From assembly GCA_947453945.1 (NCBI GenBank), contig CANGJB010000031.1, forward strand, positions 1 to 34,463: 34,463 bases of DNA. The letters are read 5' to 3'. Both the position numbers and the translations under genes were made by a program. Shown piece by piece: positions 9,707 to 17,720 of the stretch. This stretch comes from Sphingomonadaceae bacterium. GTDB taxonomy: Bacteria > Pseudomonadota > Alphaproteobacteria > Sphingomonadales > Sphingomonadaceae. The notes under the pieces are model-generated. The model saw nothing but the letters and a program-made list of their open reading frames with translations. It did no database searches and was not told where the DNA came from. Within the stretch, counting starts at the first letter, position 1. The number at the start of each line of letters is the position of its first letter.

Positions 9707-10537
9707 CTAATCCCCCAACCAACCAGCCCCGATCTCGCCCCGATGCCCTTCGGGTGCCAGCGCGGCGCGCAGGGCTTCAAGCAGCGGCGGCAGCGCTTCC
9801 GTAAAGGCGTAGGGCGGGTTGGCGATGAACAGGCCCGCGCCGTTATAGATGCCGGGCTGATCGCTGTCGTAGAGCCAATGCTCCACCGTCAGAAACTTCG
9901 GGATGCCGAGCCGCCGGAGCTGCTCCTTCCACCGCGCATGCACGCTGCGCTCTTTCAGCGGATACCAGATCACCGTCACGCCATGCGCCCATTTGCGCAT
10001 GGCGGCGGCGAGGGTGGCGGTGATACGTTCGCGTTCGTCCGTCTGCTCATAGGGCGGGTCGACCACAACCACGCCGCGCGGGGATCGGGTCGGCAACATG
10101 GCCAGCCAAAGCTCGTAGGCGTCGCGCTCATGCACGGCAGCGGATGTGCCGCGCATCGCGCCGCGCAGGGTATAGGCGTCCTCGGGGTGCTTTTCGTTCA
10201 GGATCAGAAAGTCCTGCGGGCGCAGAAGCTGCGCCAGAATCTGCGGCGAGCCGGGGTAGAGCTGCGGCTCGGCGCCCACATTCACCGCCCGAATGGCAGC
10301 GCGGTAGTCATCCAGCAAAGGGTTGGAATCGGCAAAGGCCCGCAGCACGCCGTGCGCGCACTCGCCGGTGCGCCCTGCCTCCTCGCCGTAGAGGTCATAC
10401 AGCCCGCAACCGGCATGTGTGTCGATCAGGGTCAGCGCGCTCTCTTTGATCTGCAAGGCCCGCACGAGGGCGATCAGCAGGCTGTGCTTCACGACATCGG
10501 CACTGTTACCCGCATGGAAGGAATGGCGATAATTCAC
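9707..10537 (-). CDS. rlmJ: 23S rRNA (adenine(2030)-N6)-methyltransferase RlmJ
   Basis: The 276-residue protein starts MNYRHSFHAGNSADVVKH, the nearly invariant RlmJ opening (the YRHSFHAGN signature). It contains the catalytic DPPYE motif of N6-adenine methyltransferases at residues 160-164 and the IDTHAGCGLYDLYG SAM-binding segment at about 38-51. RlmJ methylates A2030 of 23S rRNA on nascent RNA and was earlier called YhiR/ComJ. The length fits the family (about 280). The gene stands alone on the minus strand between two plus-strand genes. Confidence 0.93.
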   Translation of the reverse strand: MNYRHSFHAGNSADVVKHSLLIALVRALQIKESALTLIDTHAGCGLYDLYGEEAGRTGECAHGVLRAFADSNPLLDDYRAAIRAVNVGAEPQLYPGSPQILAQLLRPQDFLILNEKHPEDAYTLRGAMRGTSAAVHERDAYELWLAMLPTRSPRGVVVVDPPYEQTDERERITATLAAAMRKWAHGVTVIWYPLKERSVHARWKEQLRRLGIPKFLTVEHWLYDSDQPGIYNGAGLFIANPPYAFTEALPPLLEALRAALAPEGHRGEIGAGWLGD

Positions 10538-10693
10538 TGCGATTCAAAACCCTGACGATCTGCCTTCACAAGCGCTGCCGAGCGCGAGGCAATAGAACGC
10601 CCGTATAGAAGCGGACGGAAACCTTCAAAGCACTTCTGCGCAAGGCCTCAGCCCCACAAAGTTGCACAGAGCGATCCGTTAGGTCACCTTACA

Positions 10694-10723
10694 TTGACCG
10701 TGCGGCTGGGTTACAGCTAGCCG
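10694..10723 (+). promoter_or_regulatory. Putative promoter of the aldehyde dehydrogenase gene
   Basis: TTGACC (10694-10699) and TAGCCG (10718-10723) are 18 bases apart, leaving a leader of about 45 bases before the ATG at 10776. The -10 matches the TAGCC-type hexamers before other genes here. The rest of the 238-base gap shows nothing recognisable. Confidence 0.4.
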
Positions 10724-10775
10724 CATTCCGAACCCGGCCGCTCCGGCCCCACACAACCTGCAGGCACCACAAACC

Positions 10776-12107
10776 ATGACCAACCCGGCCCCATCCGACC
10801 TCCTCCGCATTTTCGAACTCCAGCAGGCGAACCAGTGGAACGTGAAGGCCTCCAGCGCCGAAGTGCGCAAGGCCAAGCTGGCGGGGCTAAAGGCTGCGGT
10901 CGAAGCCCACGCCGATGCCATCGTCGCCGCCGTGCTGGAAGACACGCGCAAGCCCGAGGGCGAGATCCGCGTTACCGAAGTGATGAACGTCACCGCCAAT
11001 ATCCAGCGCAATATCGACAATCTCGATGCGTGGATGGCGCCCACCGAAGTCACCCCCTCTCTCAATCCGGCCGATCGTGCGCAGATCCGCTATGAAGCCC
11101 GCGGCGTCTGCCTGATCCTCGGGCCTTGGAACTTCCCGCTCGGCCTCGCGCTCGGGCCGCTTGCCGCTGCTATTGCCGCGGGCAATTGCGCCGTGGTCAA
11201 GCTCACCGATCTCTGCCCCGCCACCGCAAAAGTCGCCGCCAAGATCATCGCCGAAGCCTTCGATGAAAGCGAAGTCGCGCTGGTCGAAGGCGATGTCAGC
11301 GTCGCCACCGCGCTGCTCGAACTGCCGTTCAACCATATCTTCTTCACCGGCAGCACCCGCGTCGGCAAGATCGTCATGGCCGCCGCCGCCAAGCACCTTG
11401 CCAGCGTCACGCTCGAACTCGGCGGCAAGTCGCCCGTGATCCTCGATTCCGGCGCGGATATCGACAAGGTCGCCGCGCAGCTCGCCGGGGCCAAGCAGTT
11501 CAACGGCGGGCAGGCCTGCATCAGCCCGGACTACGTCTTCGTGCGCGAGGAGCAGCAGGCCCAGCTGGTCGAAGGCTTCAAGGCCAACGTCGCCAAGAAC
11601 CTCTATGACGAGACCGGCGCGATCAAGAAGGCCAGCATCGCCCAGATCGTCAGTCAGGCGAACTTCAACCGTGTGAAAGCGCTGTTCGATGATGCCGTGG
11701 CGCAAGGCGCGACCGTCGCCGTCGGCGGCACGATGGACGAGGCCGACCTCACCATCCACCCCACCTTGCTCACCGGCGTCACCCCGCAGATGAAGATCCT
11801 GCAGGAGGAAATCTTCGCCCCCGTCCTGCCGGTCATGAACTACGAGACGATCGACCAGGCGATCGACTACATCGCCGCGCGCGACAAGCCGCTCGCGCTC
11901 TATGTCTACTCGGACGACGAAGCCAATATCGAGAAAGTCATCAGCCGCACCTCATCGGGCGGCATGACGATCAACGGCGTGTTCTCGCACTATCTCGAAA
12001 ATCACCTGCCCTTCGGCGGTGTGAATCAGAGCGGATCGGGCAGCTATCACGGCTATTTCGGTTTCAAGGCGTTCTCGCATGAGCGTGCGATCTATCGCCA
12101 CATGTAA
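10776..12107 (+). CDS. NAD(P)-dependent aldehyde dehydrogenase, class 3 / coniferyl-aldehyde type
   Basis: The 443-residue protein is a complete member of the ALDH superfamily. It has GPWNFPLGLALGPLAAA (residues about 116-132), the cofactor-binding FTGSTRVGKIV, the general base Glu214 in LELGGKSP, and the nucleophile Cys248 in GGQACISPDY. The C-terminal HLPFGGVNQSGSGSYHG and SHERAIYR match the short, membrane-associated class 3 branch that includes fatty and coniferyl aldehyde dehydrogenases. The segment after the cofactor lysine reads KLTDLCP where most members have KPSExxP, a small deviation. The natural substrate (long-chain or aromatic aldehydes) cannot be fixed from sequence. It is monocistronic, with its own promoter and a long inverted repeat directly behind it. 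Confidence 0.9.
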   Translation: MTNPAPSDLLRIFELQQANQWNVKASSAEVRKAKLAGLKAAVEAHADAIVAAVLEDTRKPEGEIRVTEVMNVTANIQRNIDNLDAWMAPTEVTPSLNPADRAQIRYEARGVCLILGPWNFPLGLALGPLAAAIAAGNCAVVKLTDLCPATAKVAAKIIAEAFDESEVALVEGDVSVATALLELPFNHIFFTGSTRVGKIVMAAAAKHLASVTLELGGKSPVILDSGADIDKVAAQLAGAKQFNGGQACISPDYVFVREEQQAQLVEGFKANVAKNLYDETGAIKKASIAQIVSQANFNRVKALFDDAVAQGATVAVGGTMDEADLTIHPTLLTGVTPQMKILQEEIFAPVLPVMNYETIDQAIDYIAARDKPLALYVYSDDEANIEKVISRTSSGGMTINGVFSHYLENHLPFGGVNQSGSGSYHGYFGFKAFSHERAIYRHM

Positions 12108-12113
12108 GCGAAC

Positions 12114-12178
12114 TTTGCGGCTTTCGGCATTGGCCCAGCCACCGGCAGTACCGGTGCTTGGCCAATGCCACTCGCAAA
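12114..12178. repeat. Long imperfect palindrome behind the aldehyde dehydrogenase gene
   Basis: Nested inverted repeats share one centre: TTTGCG/CGCAAA (12114-12119, 12173-12178), GGCATTGGCC/GGCCAATGCC (12126-12135, 12160-12169), AGC/GCT, and ACCGG/CCGGT (12141-12145, 12151-12155) around the five-base loop CAGTA. No T-tract follows on either strand, so it is not a typical intrinsic terminator, although it may end or protect the upstream mRNA. The rest of the 250-base gap holds an AT-rich patch (CATATATAG near 12210) and the ribosome-binding site of the next gene. Confidence 0.75.
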
Positions 12179-12357
12179 CAGGGGTACGGGCGCGCAAGAG
12201 AATTTCGCATCATATATAGCGGTGAATTCAAGTCGATTTTGCGGGATGACTGGCAGAATTAGCGACAAAGACCAAAACCCGCCGTTGTCATATCGCGCAA
12301 GCAGGCACATTCTAAAGTCTCGGGGTGTACGATTCGTATCTGATCCGGGGGAACTTG

Positions 12358-13317
12358 ATGAAGAACCTTATTGCGTCGGCGGCTGCACTTTCACTTGTGG
12401 CCACACCCGTGCTGGCAGAACCCCGGCAGGCCAAGGCTTCGAATGCCGAAAAGCTGCAGCGTCAGGCCGTCAGCGATGTGCCCCATTGCACGCGCAAGCT
12501 CGGCACTATCTCGATAATCGATGGCGATGATCCCAGCGGGTGGACGCAGTTCAGCCTGGCACCGCCGCAAAAGCTGCTCAAGGTCATCGTGCAGCGCTCC
12601 GGTTGTTTCAATCTGGTCGATCGCGGCAGCGGGCTCGATGCCGCCAAGACCGAACGCGATATCGGCAATACCCTTGGTCTGCAGCGGCGCTCGAATGTCG
12701 GCCAGAACCAAATCAAGGCGGCAGACTACGTGCTCGTGGCCGAAGTGCAGGCCGCCAATGGCAATGCGCAAGGCAGCGGCGGTGCGGCTGCGGTGGGCGG
12801 TATCCTCGGCGGAGCATTCGGCGGTCTCATCGGCGGCATCCGCAGCCGCAAGCTCGAAGCCAACACCGTGCTTTCAGTCACGAACGTGCGCACCACGGAA
12901 ACCATCGCCACGGTCGAAGGCTATGCCGCCAAGAACGACATCGGCTTTGGCGGCGGCGGCGGCTTCTTTGGCGGGATCGGCGTCGGCGCGGTCGGCGGGG
13001 GGTATGACAACACCGATATCGGCCGCATCGTGACGCTGGCGTTCATCGACGCGTATTCCAAGCTGGTGAACGAACTGGGCGGCATTCAGCAGGGCGCAGA
13101 AGGCACCGCCGAAGCTTCCCCCACCAAGAGCTACGTGACGGTCGCGCCCAGCACCATGCGCCAGACTGCGGCGGCAAGCGGCAGGGTCATTCGCACCCTC
13201 GCGCCCGGCGCAACGGTCTATCCCACCGGCAACAAGAACGGCCTGTGGTGGGAAGTGGCAGACGACAACGACAATGTCGGCTGGGTGCTCAACACCAAGC
13301 TCGAACCGGCCCGATAG
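12358..13317 (+). CDS. Secreted CsgG/HfaB-like protein with C-terminal SH3 domain
   Basis: The 319-residue protein starts at the ATG at 12358, which is preceded by GGGGGAA; a longer reading from 12325 lacks support. A signal peptide (KNLIASAAALSLVATPVLA) is cleaved near residue 20. The body shows the CsgG-family pattern of a secretion or outer-membrane assembly factor: VQRSGCFNLVDRGSGLDAAKTERDI, then ADYVLVAEVQ, then a glycine-rich possible membrane-inserting stretch (GGILGGAFGGLIGGI) and VTNVRTTETIATVEGYA. A second glycine-rich run follows, and then an SH3-like C-terminus (about residues 265-319, with ASGRVIRTLAPGA, GLWWEVAD and GWVLNTKLEP). No lipobox cysteine follows the signal peptide, unlike true CsgG lipoproteins. 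CsgG with an SH3 tail is an unusual pairing. The function is inferred as cell-envelope associated. Confidence 0.7.
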   Translation: MKNLIASAAALSLVATPVLAEPRQAKASNAEKLQRQAVSDVPHCTRKLGTISIIDGDDPSGWTQFSLAPPQKLLKVIVQRSGCFNLVDRGSGLDAAKTERDIGNTLGLQRRSNVGQNQIKAADYVLVAEVQAANGNAQGSGGAAAVGGILGGAFGGLIGGIRSRKLEANTVLSVTNVRTTETIATVEGYAAKNDIGFGGGGGFFGGIGVGAVGGGYDNTDIGRIVTLAFIDAYSKLVNELGGIQQGAEGTAEASPTKSYVTVAPSTMRQTAAASGRVIRTLAPGATVYPTGNKNGLWWEVADDNDNVGWVLNTKLEPAR

Positions 13318-13338
13318 CAGAACCGGTATCCAGCGCGA

Positions 13339-14220
13339 TCAGACGAGTCCCGCGTGCGCCAGCGCTGCATCGACAGCGGCGCGCGCGGCTTCGCTGCAGG
13401 GCACCATCGGCAGGCGCAGTTCCTCGGTCATCCATCCATGCACCCGGCTGAGCGCATACTTGACCGGTCCAGGCGAAGCATCCTCGAACATCGCGTAGTG
13501 CAGAGGATAGAGCCGATCGTTGATCTCGCGCGCCTTCTCGAAATCGTTCGCGGCGCAGGCAGCCTGAAAATCGGCGCAAAGGCGCGGCGCGACATTGGCG
13601 GTCACCGAAATGCACCCCACGGCGCCCGCGGCATTGGCCGGAAGCGCCAGTTCATCATCGCCAGAAAGCTGGCAGAACTGCTTGCCGATGCCCATGCGGT
13701 GGTCGGTCACGCGGGAAAGGTCGCCGCTCGCGTCCTTGATGCCCACGATCTTGTCCGGATAGCGGCGCGCCAGTTCGCACACCGTCTCGGGCAGGATATC
13801 GGTCACCGTGCGGCCCGGCACGTTGTAGAGGATGATCGGAAGCTCATTGTTTTCGGCAAGATAGCCGAAGTGCGCCAGCAGCCCAGCCTGGCTCGGCCGG
13901 TTGTAGTAGGGCGCGACGCAGAGCGCAGCCTTGGCACCGCTCTTGCGCGAGAAGGTCATGTGCAGGTGCGCGTTCATGGTATCGTTGCTGCCGCAGCCCG
14001 CAATGATCGGCACACGCCCCGCCGCCTGCTCTACGCAGACCTCGATCACCCGGTGGTGTTCCGCGTTCGAGAGGGTCGAGGCCTCACCCGTGGTGCCGCA
14101 GGGAACCAGCGCCGAAGAGCCGTTCTCGATCTGCCAATCGACCAGCTGCCGAAACGCTTTCTCATCAAACACCCCGCCGCGAAAAGGTGTCACCAAAGCC
14201 GGAATGGAGCCGGAAAACAT
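13339..14220 (-). CDS. dapA: 4-hydroxy-tetrahydrodipicolinate synthase
   Basis: The 293-residue protein starts at the ATG at 14220 (MFSGSIPALVTPF), the usual DapA opening; the upstream extension reads nothing family-like. The catalytic residues of this class I aldolase are visible: Thr43-Thr44 in CGTTGEAS, Tyr132 in LYNVPGRT, Arg137, and the Schiff-base Lys162 in VGIKDASGD. It condenses pyruvate with aspartate semialdehyde, the first committed step to diaminopimelate and lysine, and so feeds peptidoglycan synthesis. It is divergent from a lytic transglycosylase gene (about 104 bases between starts), so a peptidoglycan synthesis gene and a remodelling gene share a control region. Confidence 0.95.
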   Translation of the reverse strand: MFSGSIPALVTPFRGGVFDEKAFRQLVDWQIENGSSALVPCGTTGEASTLSNAEHHRVIEVCVEQAAGRVPIIAGCGSNDTMNAHLHMTFSRKSGAKAALCVAPYYNRPSQAGLLAHFGYLAENNELPIILYNVPGRTVTDILPETVCELARRYPDKIVGIKDASGDLSRVTDHRMGIGKQFCQLSGDDELALPANAAGAVGCISVTANVAPRLCADFQAACAANDFEKAREINDRLYPLHYAMFEDASPGPVKYALSRVHGWMTEELRLPMVPCSEAARAAVDAALAHAGLV

Positions 14221-14324
14221 GGACTTTGCCCTTCGATCTGCGCCACAAGGCGTTACGTGCACGGCCGGGTTCCACCGCTGGAGCACCGCCGCAACACGCG
14301 CCTGATAGGAAGACGAACGCCGGA

Positions 14325-16364
14325 ATGTCCAGCATGGAGATGAGTGTGAGCCCCAGAAAGCTCTGGCGAAAACTGATTCTGGGCACTGCTTTGCTGCCAG
14401 TCCTTGCCGTATCGGCAGCCTGCCACGCCAGCGATGTCGATACCGGCGCGGGCACGGGCGCTGCCGCCTGGGATGCCGCGCGCGCCCGGCTCATTGCGCA
14501 GGGACAAGGCCCGATGGCCCAGGCGGTCAGCCGCTGGGAAATGCTCTCAGCCTCGGATCGCTTCGCGTTCGGAGACTATGCCGGGTTCATCATGGCTTAC
14601 CGGGGCTTCCCCGAGGAAACCAAGCTGCGCCGCGCAGCCGAAGCCGCGCTCGAACGCCAATCAGCCGATGCCACCAGCGTCGCCGCCTACTTCGACCGTG
14701 TCCCCCCGCTGACCAACCCGGCCCGCGCGCAATATGCCATCGCGCTGCAAGCCCTTGGCCGCCCGGAAGCAGAGGCGCAGGCCCGCGCGGCATGGCGCGG
14801 CGGACCGATGAGCGAAGCGGCCGAATCCGCCATCCTCGGCATGTGGGGCAGCCGCTTCACACCCGACGACGAAGACGCGCGCATGGACGCGCTGCTCTGG
14901 GCAGGCAACCCCTCCCCTGCGGCGCGGCAGACCGCGCGCGTCAGCGCGGCACGCAGGGGCCTGTTCGCCGCGCGCCTTGCCACGCTGATCGGGCTCGATC
15001 CCTTTGCGGCGGCAGAGGGTACAAGCGGCGATGTGCTCAATTCCGATCCCGGCTTCCTCTATACCCGGGCGCGCCAGCTGCGCCGGCAGGGCAATGGCGC
15101 CGCTGCGCAAGCGCTGCTCGCCAACCGCCCACTGCTCACCCGCGTGCCGCTCAATCGCGATAAATGGGTCGACGAGTTGCTCGCCAACGCGCGCGGAGCG
15201 GCCTCTGCAGGCGATGCGCGCACCGCCTTGCGCATCGCCGCCGGGATCGACGATGCCTTCGCGCGCGGCGAAGACATCAGCCAGCTGCCCTATGATCTGC
15301 GCGACGATTACACCTCGCTGATGTGGCTCGGCGGGCAGCAGGCCTTGCGCCAGCTGGGGAACGGCGCCGAAGCCGCCCCGCTGTTCTGGCGCTATGGCGC
15401 CGCCGCGCGCACTCCGGGGACGCGCTCCAAGGGCTTTTACTGGGCCGGCATCGCTGCCGCGCAGGCAGGCCAGAGCGCCGAGGCACAGCGCTACTTCGAA
15501 ATGGCCGCCAGCTATGCCGATCAGTTCTACGGCCTGCTCGCGCTCGAGCGGCTCGGTCGTCCGATCCCCCGCTTCGCGGCAGACTCCGATGTCCTGCCCA
15601 CGCCAGACGAACGCGCCCGGTTCAACGCGGCCCTTCTCACCCAAGCGGTGCGCGAGGCGGCGCGCGATGCCGACTGGCGCACCACCGTGCGTTTCTTCCG
15701 CGAGATCAGCGAGCAGCAGCAGACCAAGGGCCAGCACATCCTCGTCGCGCAATTGGCGCGCGAGCTGGGCCGCCGAGATCTTGGCGTGATCGTCGGCCAG
15801 GCCGCCGCCGCGCGCGGCTTCCTCGATTTCCAGCACATCGCCTTCCCGATCATCCCCGTGCCGCCGGGCTACGAGCAGGCGTGGACGATGATCCACGCCA
15901 TTGCCCGGCAGGAAAGCCAGTTCGCGCAAAACGCCGTCAGCCACGCCGGCGCGCGCGGGCTGATGCAGCTCATGCCGGCCACCGCCGGCGAACAGGCAGG
16001 CAAGCTGGGCCTGGCTTACAGCACCAGTGCCCTGATCGATGATGCCGGGTTCAATCTCGCGGTCGGCGGTGCCTATTTTCAGCGCCTGCTCGGCTACTAC
16101 AACGGCAGCTATCCACTCGCTGTCGCCGCATACAATGCAGGCGCGGGCAATGTGAACAAGTGGCTGCGCGCCAACGGCGATCCGCGCGCCGGGGGCATAG
16201 GCTGGATCGACTGGATCGAACGGATTCCCCTGCAGGAAACGCGCAACTACGTGCAGCGCGTGCTGGAGAACGCCGTCGTCTATGAAGCGATGAACCCGGA
16301 GCGCGCCAGCTACACCGGCCCCAACCCGCTCAGCCACTTCCTCGGCAAGCCCACGCCGGGCTGA
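14325..16364 (+). CDS. slt: Soluble lytic murein transglycosylase, Slt70-like
   Basis: The protein has about 679 residues from the ATG at 14325 (ATGs at 14334 and 14340 are alternatives). It has a membrane-targeting N-terminus (LWRKLILGTALLPVLAVSAAC; the cysteine might be a lipobox, but AAC lacks the usual leucine, so a plain signal peptide is equally likely). A long alpha-helical superhelical domain rich in TPR-like repeats (about residues 40-490) precedes a C-terminal goose-lysozyme-like SLT domain. The catalytic glutamate is Glu530 in AIARQESQF, followed by GARGLMQLMP and AVAAYNAGAGNV. It cleaves the MurNAc-GlcNAc bond of peptidoglycan to give 1,6-anhydroMurNAc. It is divergent from dapA, and its stop lies 3 bases from that of the convergent small gene. 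Confidence 0.92.
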   Translation: MSSMEMSVSPRKLWRKLILGTALLPVLAVSAACHASDVDTGAGTGAAAWDAARARLIAQGQGPMAQAVSRWEMLSASDRFAFGDYAGFIMAYRGFPEETKLRRAAEAALERQSADATSVAAYFDRVPPLTNPARAQYAIALQALGRPEAEAQARAAWRGGPMSEAAESAILGMWGSRFTPDDEDARMDALLWAGNPSPAARQTARVSAARRGLFAARLATLIGLDPFAAAEGTSGDVLNSDPGFLYTRARQLRRQGNGAAAQALLANRPLLTRVPLNRDKWVDELLANARGAASAGDARTALRIAAGIDDAFARGEDISQLPYDLRDDYTSLMWLGGQQALRQLGNGAEAAPLFWRYGAAARTPGTRSKGFYWAGIAAAQAGQSAEAQRYFEMAASYADQFYGLLALERLGRPIPRFAADSDVLPTPDERARFNAALLTQAVREAARDADWRTTVRFFREISEQQQTKGQHILVAQLARELGRRDLGVIVGQAAAARGFLDFQHIAFPIIPVPPGYEQAWTMIHAIARQESQFAQNAVSHAGARGLMQLMPATAGEQAGKLGLAYSTSALIDDAGFNLAVGGAYFQRLLGYYNGSYPLAVAAYNAGAGNVNKWLRANGDPRAGGIGWIDWIERIPLQETRNYVQRVLENAVVYEAMNPERASYTGPNPLSHFLGKPTPG

Positions 16365-16367
16365 AGG

Positions 16368-16571
16368 TTATTCCGGCAGCATGTCCTGCAGCCGCGCCAG
16401 CAGCTTCTGGATGTTGAGCGCGGCCAGCTTGAACGTCTCGACGTCGTCCTTGTTGTTCGCAGCGCGGGCTTCCTCGGTCGCCTCGGCATAGCCTTCAAGG
16501 TCTGCCTCAAGCGCATCCACAAGGATCTCGAGTTCGTCTTCGGTAAGCGTCAGCGCAATGGTCTTGGCCAT
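16368..16571 (-). CDS. Small acidic helical protein, unknown function
   Basis: This 67-residue protein reads from the ATG at 16571, which has a good GAGG ribosome-binding site 5 bases upstream (MAKTIALTLTEDELEILVDALEAD). It is rich in Glu, Asp, Ala and Leu and predicted to be mostly helical, with no membrane segment or signal peptide. I recognise no family with certainty; small proteins of this type are seen in sphingomonads. It is divergent from greB (about 95 bases between starts) and ends 3 bases from the transglycosylase stop. The strong ribosome-binding site and the sensible protein composition support it as a real gene. Confidence 0.7.
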   Translation of the reverse strand: MAKTIALTLTEDELEILVDALEADLEGYAEATEEARAANNKDDVETFKLAALNIQKLLARLQDMLPE

Positions 16572-16630
16572 GATATCCTCGTTGAAAACAGTCGCCCCAG
16601 CCCTAGGCCGAGCCCCGCAACGGGGCAACC

Positions 16631-16659
16631 TTCCATGCAGGGCCATCCCCGGCTAGACA
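16631..16659 (+). promoter_or_regulatory. Putative greB promoter giving a leaderless mRNA
   Basis: TTCCAT (16631-16636), a 17-base spacer and TAGACA (16654-16659) are followed after 7 bases by the greB ATG at 16667, with no ribosome-binding site between. Transcription from this promoter should start at or next to the ATG. Confidence 0.4.
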
Positions 16660-16666
16660 TCAATCA

Positions 16667-17152
16667 ATGCAATTAGATGGCAACCCGATCACCCCCGCCG
16701 GCATGGCGGCGCTGCGCGCGCGCTACGACCTTCTGCTCGGCACCGAGCGCCCGGCGATTGTGGAAATTGTCAGCTGGGCTGCGGGCAACGGGGATCGCTC
16801 GGAAAACGGCGACTACCTCTATGGCCGCAAGCGGATGCGCGAGATCGACCGGGAACTGAATTTCCTGGCCAAACGCATGAAGGCCGCCCGCGTGATCGAT
16901 CCGGCGCGCCAGCCGGACCAGACCCGCGTCCTGTTTGGCGCCACGGTCGAAATTGCCGACGAGGACGATGGGCGCATGGTCCTCACCCTCGTGGGCGATG
17001 ACGAGCAGGATGCCACTGCCCGCCGCATTGGCTGGAGCGCGCCCATCGCCCGCGCCCTGCGCGGTGCGCGGGTGGGCGATCTGCGCAAGGTCACCCTGCC
17101 CGGCGGCCAGAAGGAATGGGAAGTGATCGCAATCACGTATCCCGAAGGCTGA
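16667..17152 (+). CDS. greB: Transcription elongation factor GreB
   Basis: The 161-residue protein has the Gre layout: an N-terminal coiled coil (to about residue 75) and a C-terminal FKBP-like domain. The coil tip reads NGDRSENGDYLYGRKRMREIDREL, with the acidic pair Asp43 and Glu46 that reaches into the RNA polymerase secondary channel and promotes cleavage of backtracked RNA. The YLYGRKRMREID string points to GreB rather than GreA. The C-terminus has the RVGDLRKVTLPGG and WEVIAI segments. No ribosome-binding site precedes the ATG, in keeping with the leaderless model. It is convergent with tspO (9 bases apart). Confidence 0.93.
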   Translation: MQLDGNPITPAGMAALRARYDLLLGTERPAIVEIVSWAAGNGDRSENGDYLYGRKRMREIDRELNFLAKRMKAARVIDPARQPDQTRVLFGATVEIADEDDGRMVLTLVGDDEQDATARRIGWSAPIARALRGARVGDLRKVTLPGGQKEWEVIAITYPEG

Positions 17153-17161
17153 GAGGCGCGC

Positions 17162-17677
17162 CTAGGCGAACGGCGCGTTCAGCCGCACGATCGCCCAGTT
17201 GAGCCACGCGGCAAAGCTAACCCACGCCAGATAGGGCAGGATCAGCTTGGCCGCGAACGGCGAAATCGGCCACAGCCCCACGACCAGCGCCACCAGCGAG
17301 GCCCAGAGGAACACCACCTCGATCAAGGCCCAGTCAGGCCGCCGCAGCTTGAAGAACAGCGGGCTCCACAGAAGGTGGCACAGTGCATTCGTGGCAAAAA
17401 GGATCACCACGCTGGTGCGCGCGGCATCATTGCTCGCCGCCTCCCACGCAATCGCCGCAGACCATGCCGCCAGCCCGAGGATCACCGTCCACGCCGGGCC
17501 GAACAGCCAGTTCGGCGGCTGCAGGCGGGGCTTGCGCAAGTTGGCGTACCACGGCCCGATTGGCGTCATCAGCCCGCCCACCGCGCCAAGAGCAATCGCG
17601 CCGCCAGCGGCAACGAGAACAGGTGTCGATACCACGGTAGCAGGCCGATCATGCGTGAGGAAAGCTGGTGAAACCAT
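17162..17677 (-). CDS. tspO: TspO/MBR family tryptophan-rich sensory protein
   Basis: The 171-residue integral membrane protein has five predicted helices (around residues 18-38, 62-80, 88-108, 116-136 and 144-164). The family signatures are GPWYANLRKPRLQPPNWLF and GPAWTVILGLAAWSAA; the tryptophan-rich loops line the porphyrin-binding pocket. In phototrophic alphaproteobacteria such as Rhodobacter, TspO (CrtK) is an outer-membrane tetrapyrrole-responsive regulator of photosynthesis gene expression. The presence of bchI and bchD about 15 kb away makes a similar role likely. It has no photosynthesis gene as an immediate neighbour, however. The N-terminal 15 residues precede the first helix and the start is not strongly supported, so an internal start is possible. 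Confidence 0.9.
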   Translation of the reverse strand: MVSPAFLTHDRPATVVSTPVLVAAGGAIALGAVGGLMTPIGPWYANLRKPRLQPPNWLFGPAWTVILGLAAWSAAIAWEAASNDAARTSVVILFATNALCHLLWSPLFFKLRRPDWALIEVVFLWASLVALVVGLWPISPFAAKLILPYLAWVSFAAWLNWAIVRLNAPFA

Positions 17678-17720
17678 GGCAGGTTTGCACGGTGCACGAC
17701 AGCCCTTTCAGCTTCGTCGT

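Noticed and set aside
9140..10555. Plus-strand open frame of 471 codons across bdhA and rlmJ
   Set aside because: Out of frame with bdhA and antisense to rlmJ; both real genes are well supported.
14661..16337. Minus-strand open frame of 558 codons opposite the lytic transglycosylase
   Set aside because: Antisense to an unambiguous SLT protein; no motif or ribosome-binding site.
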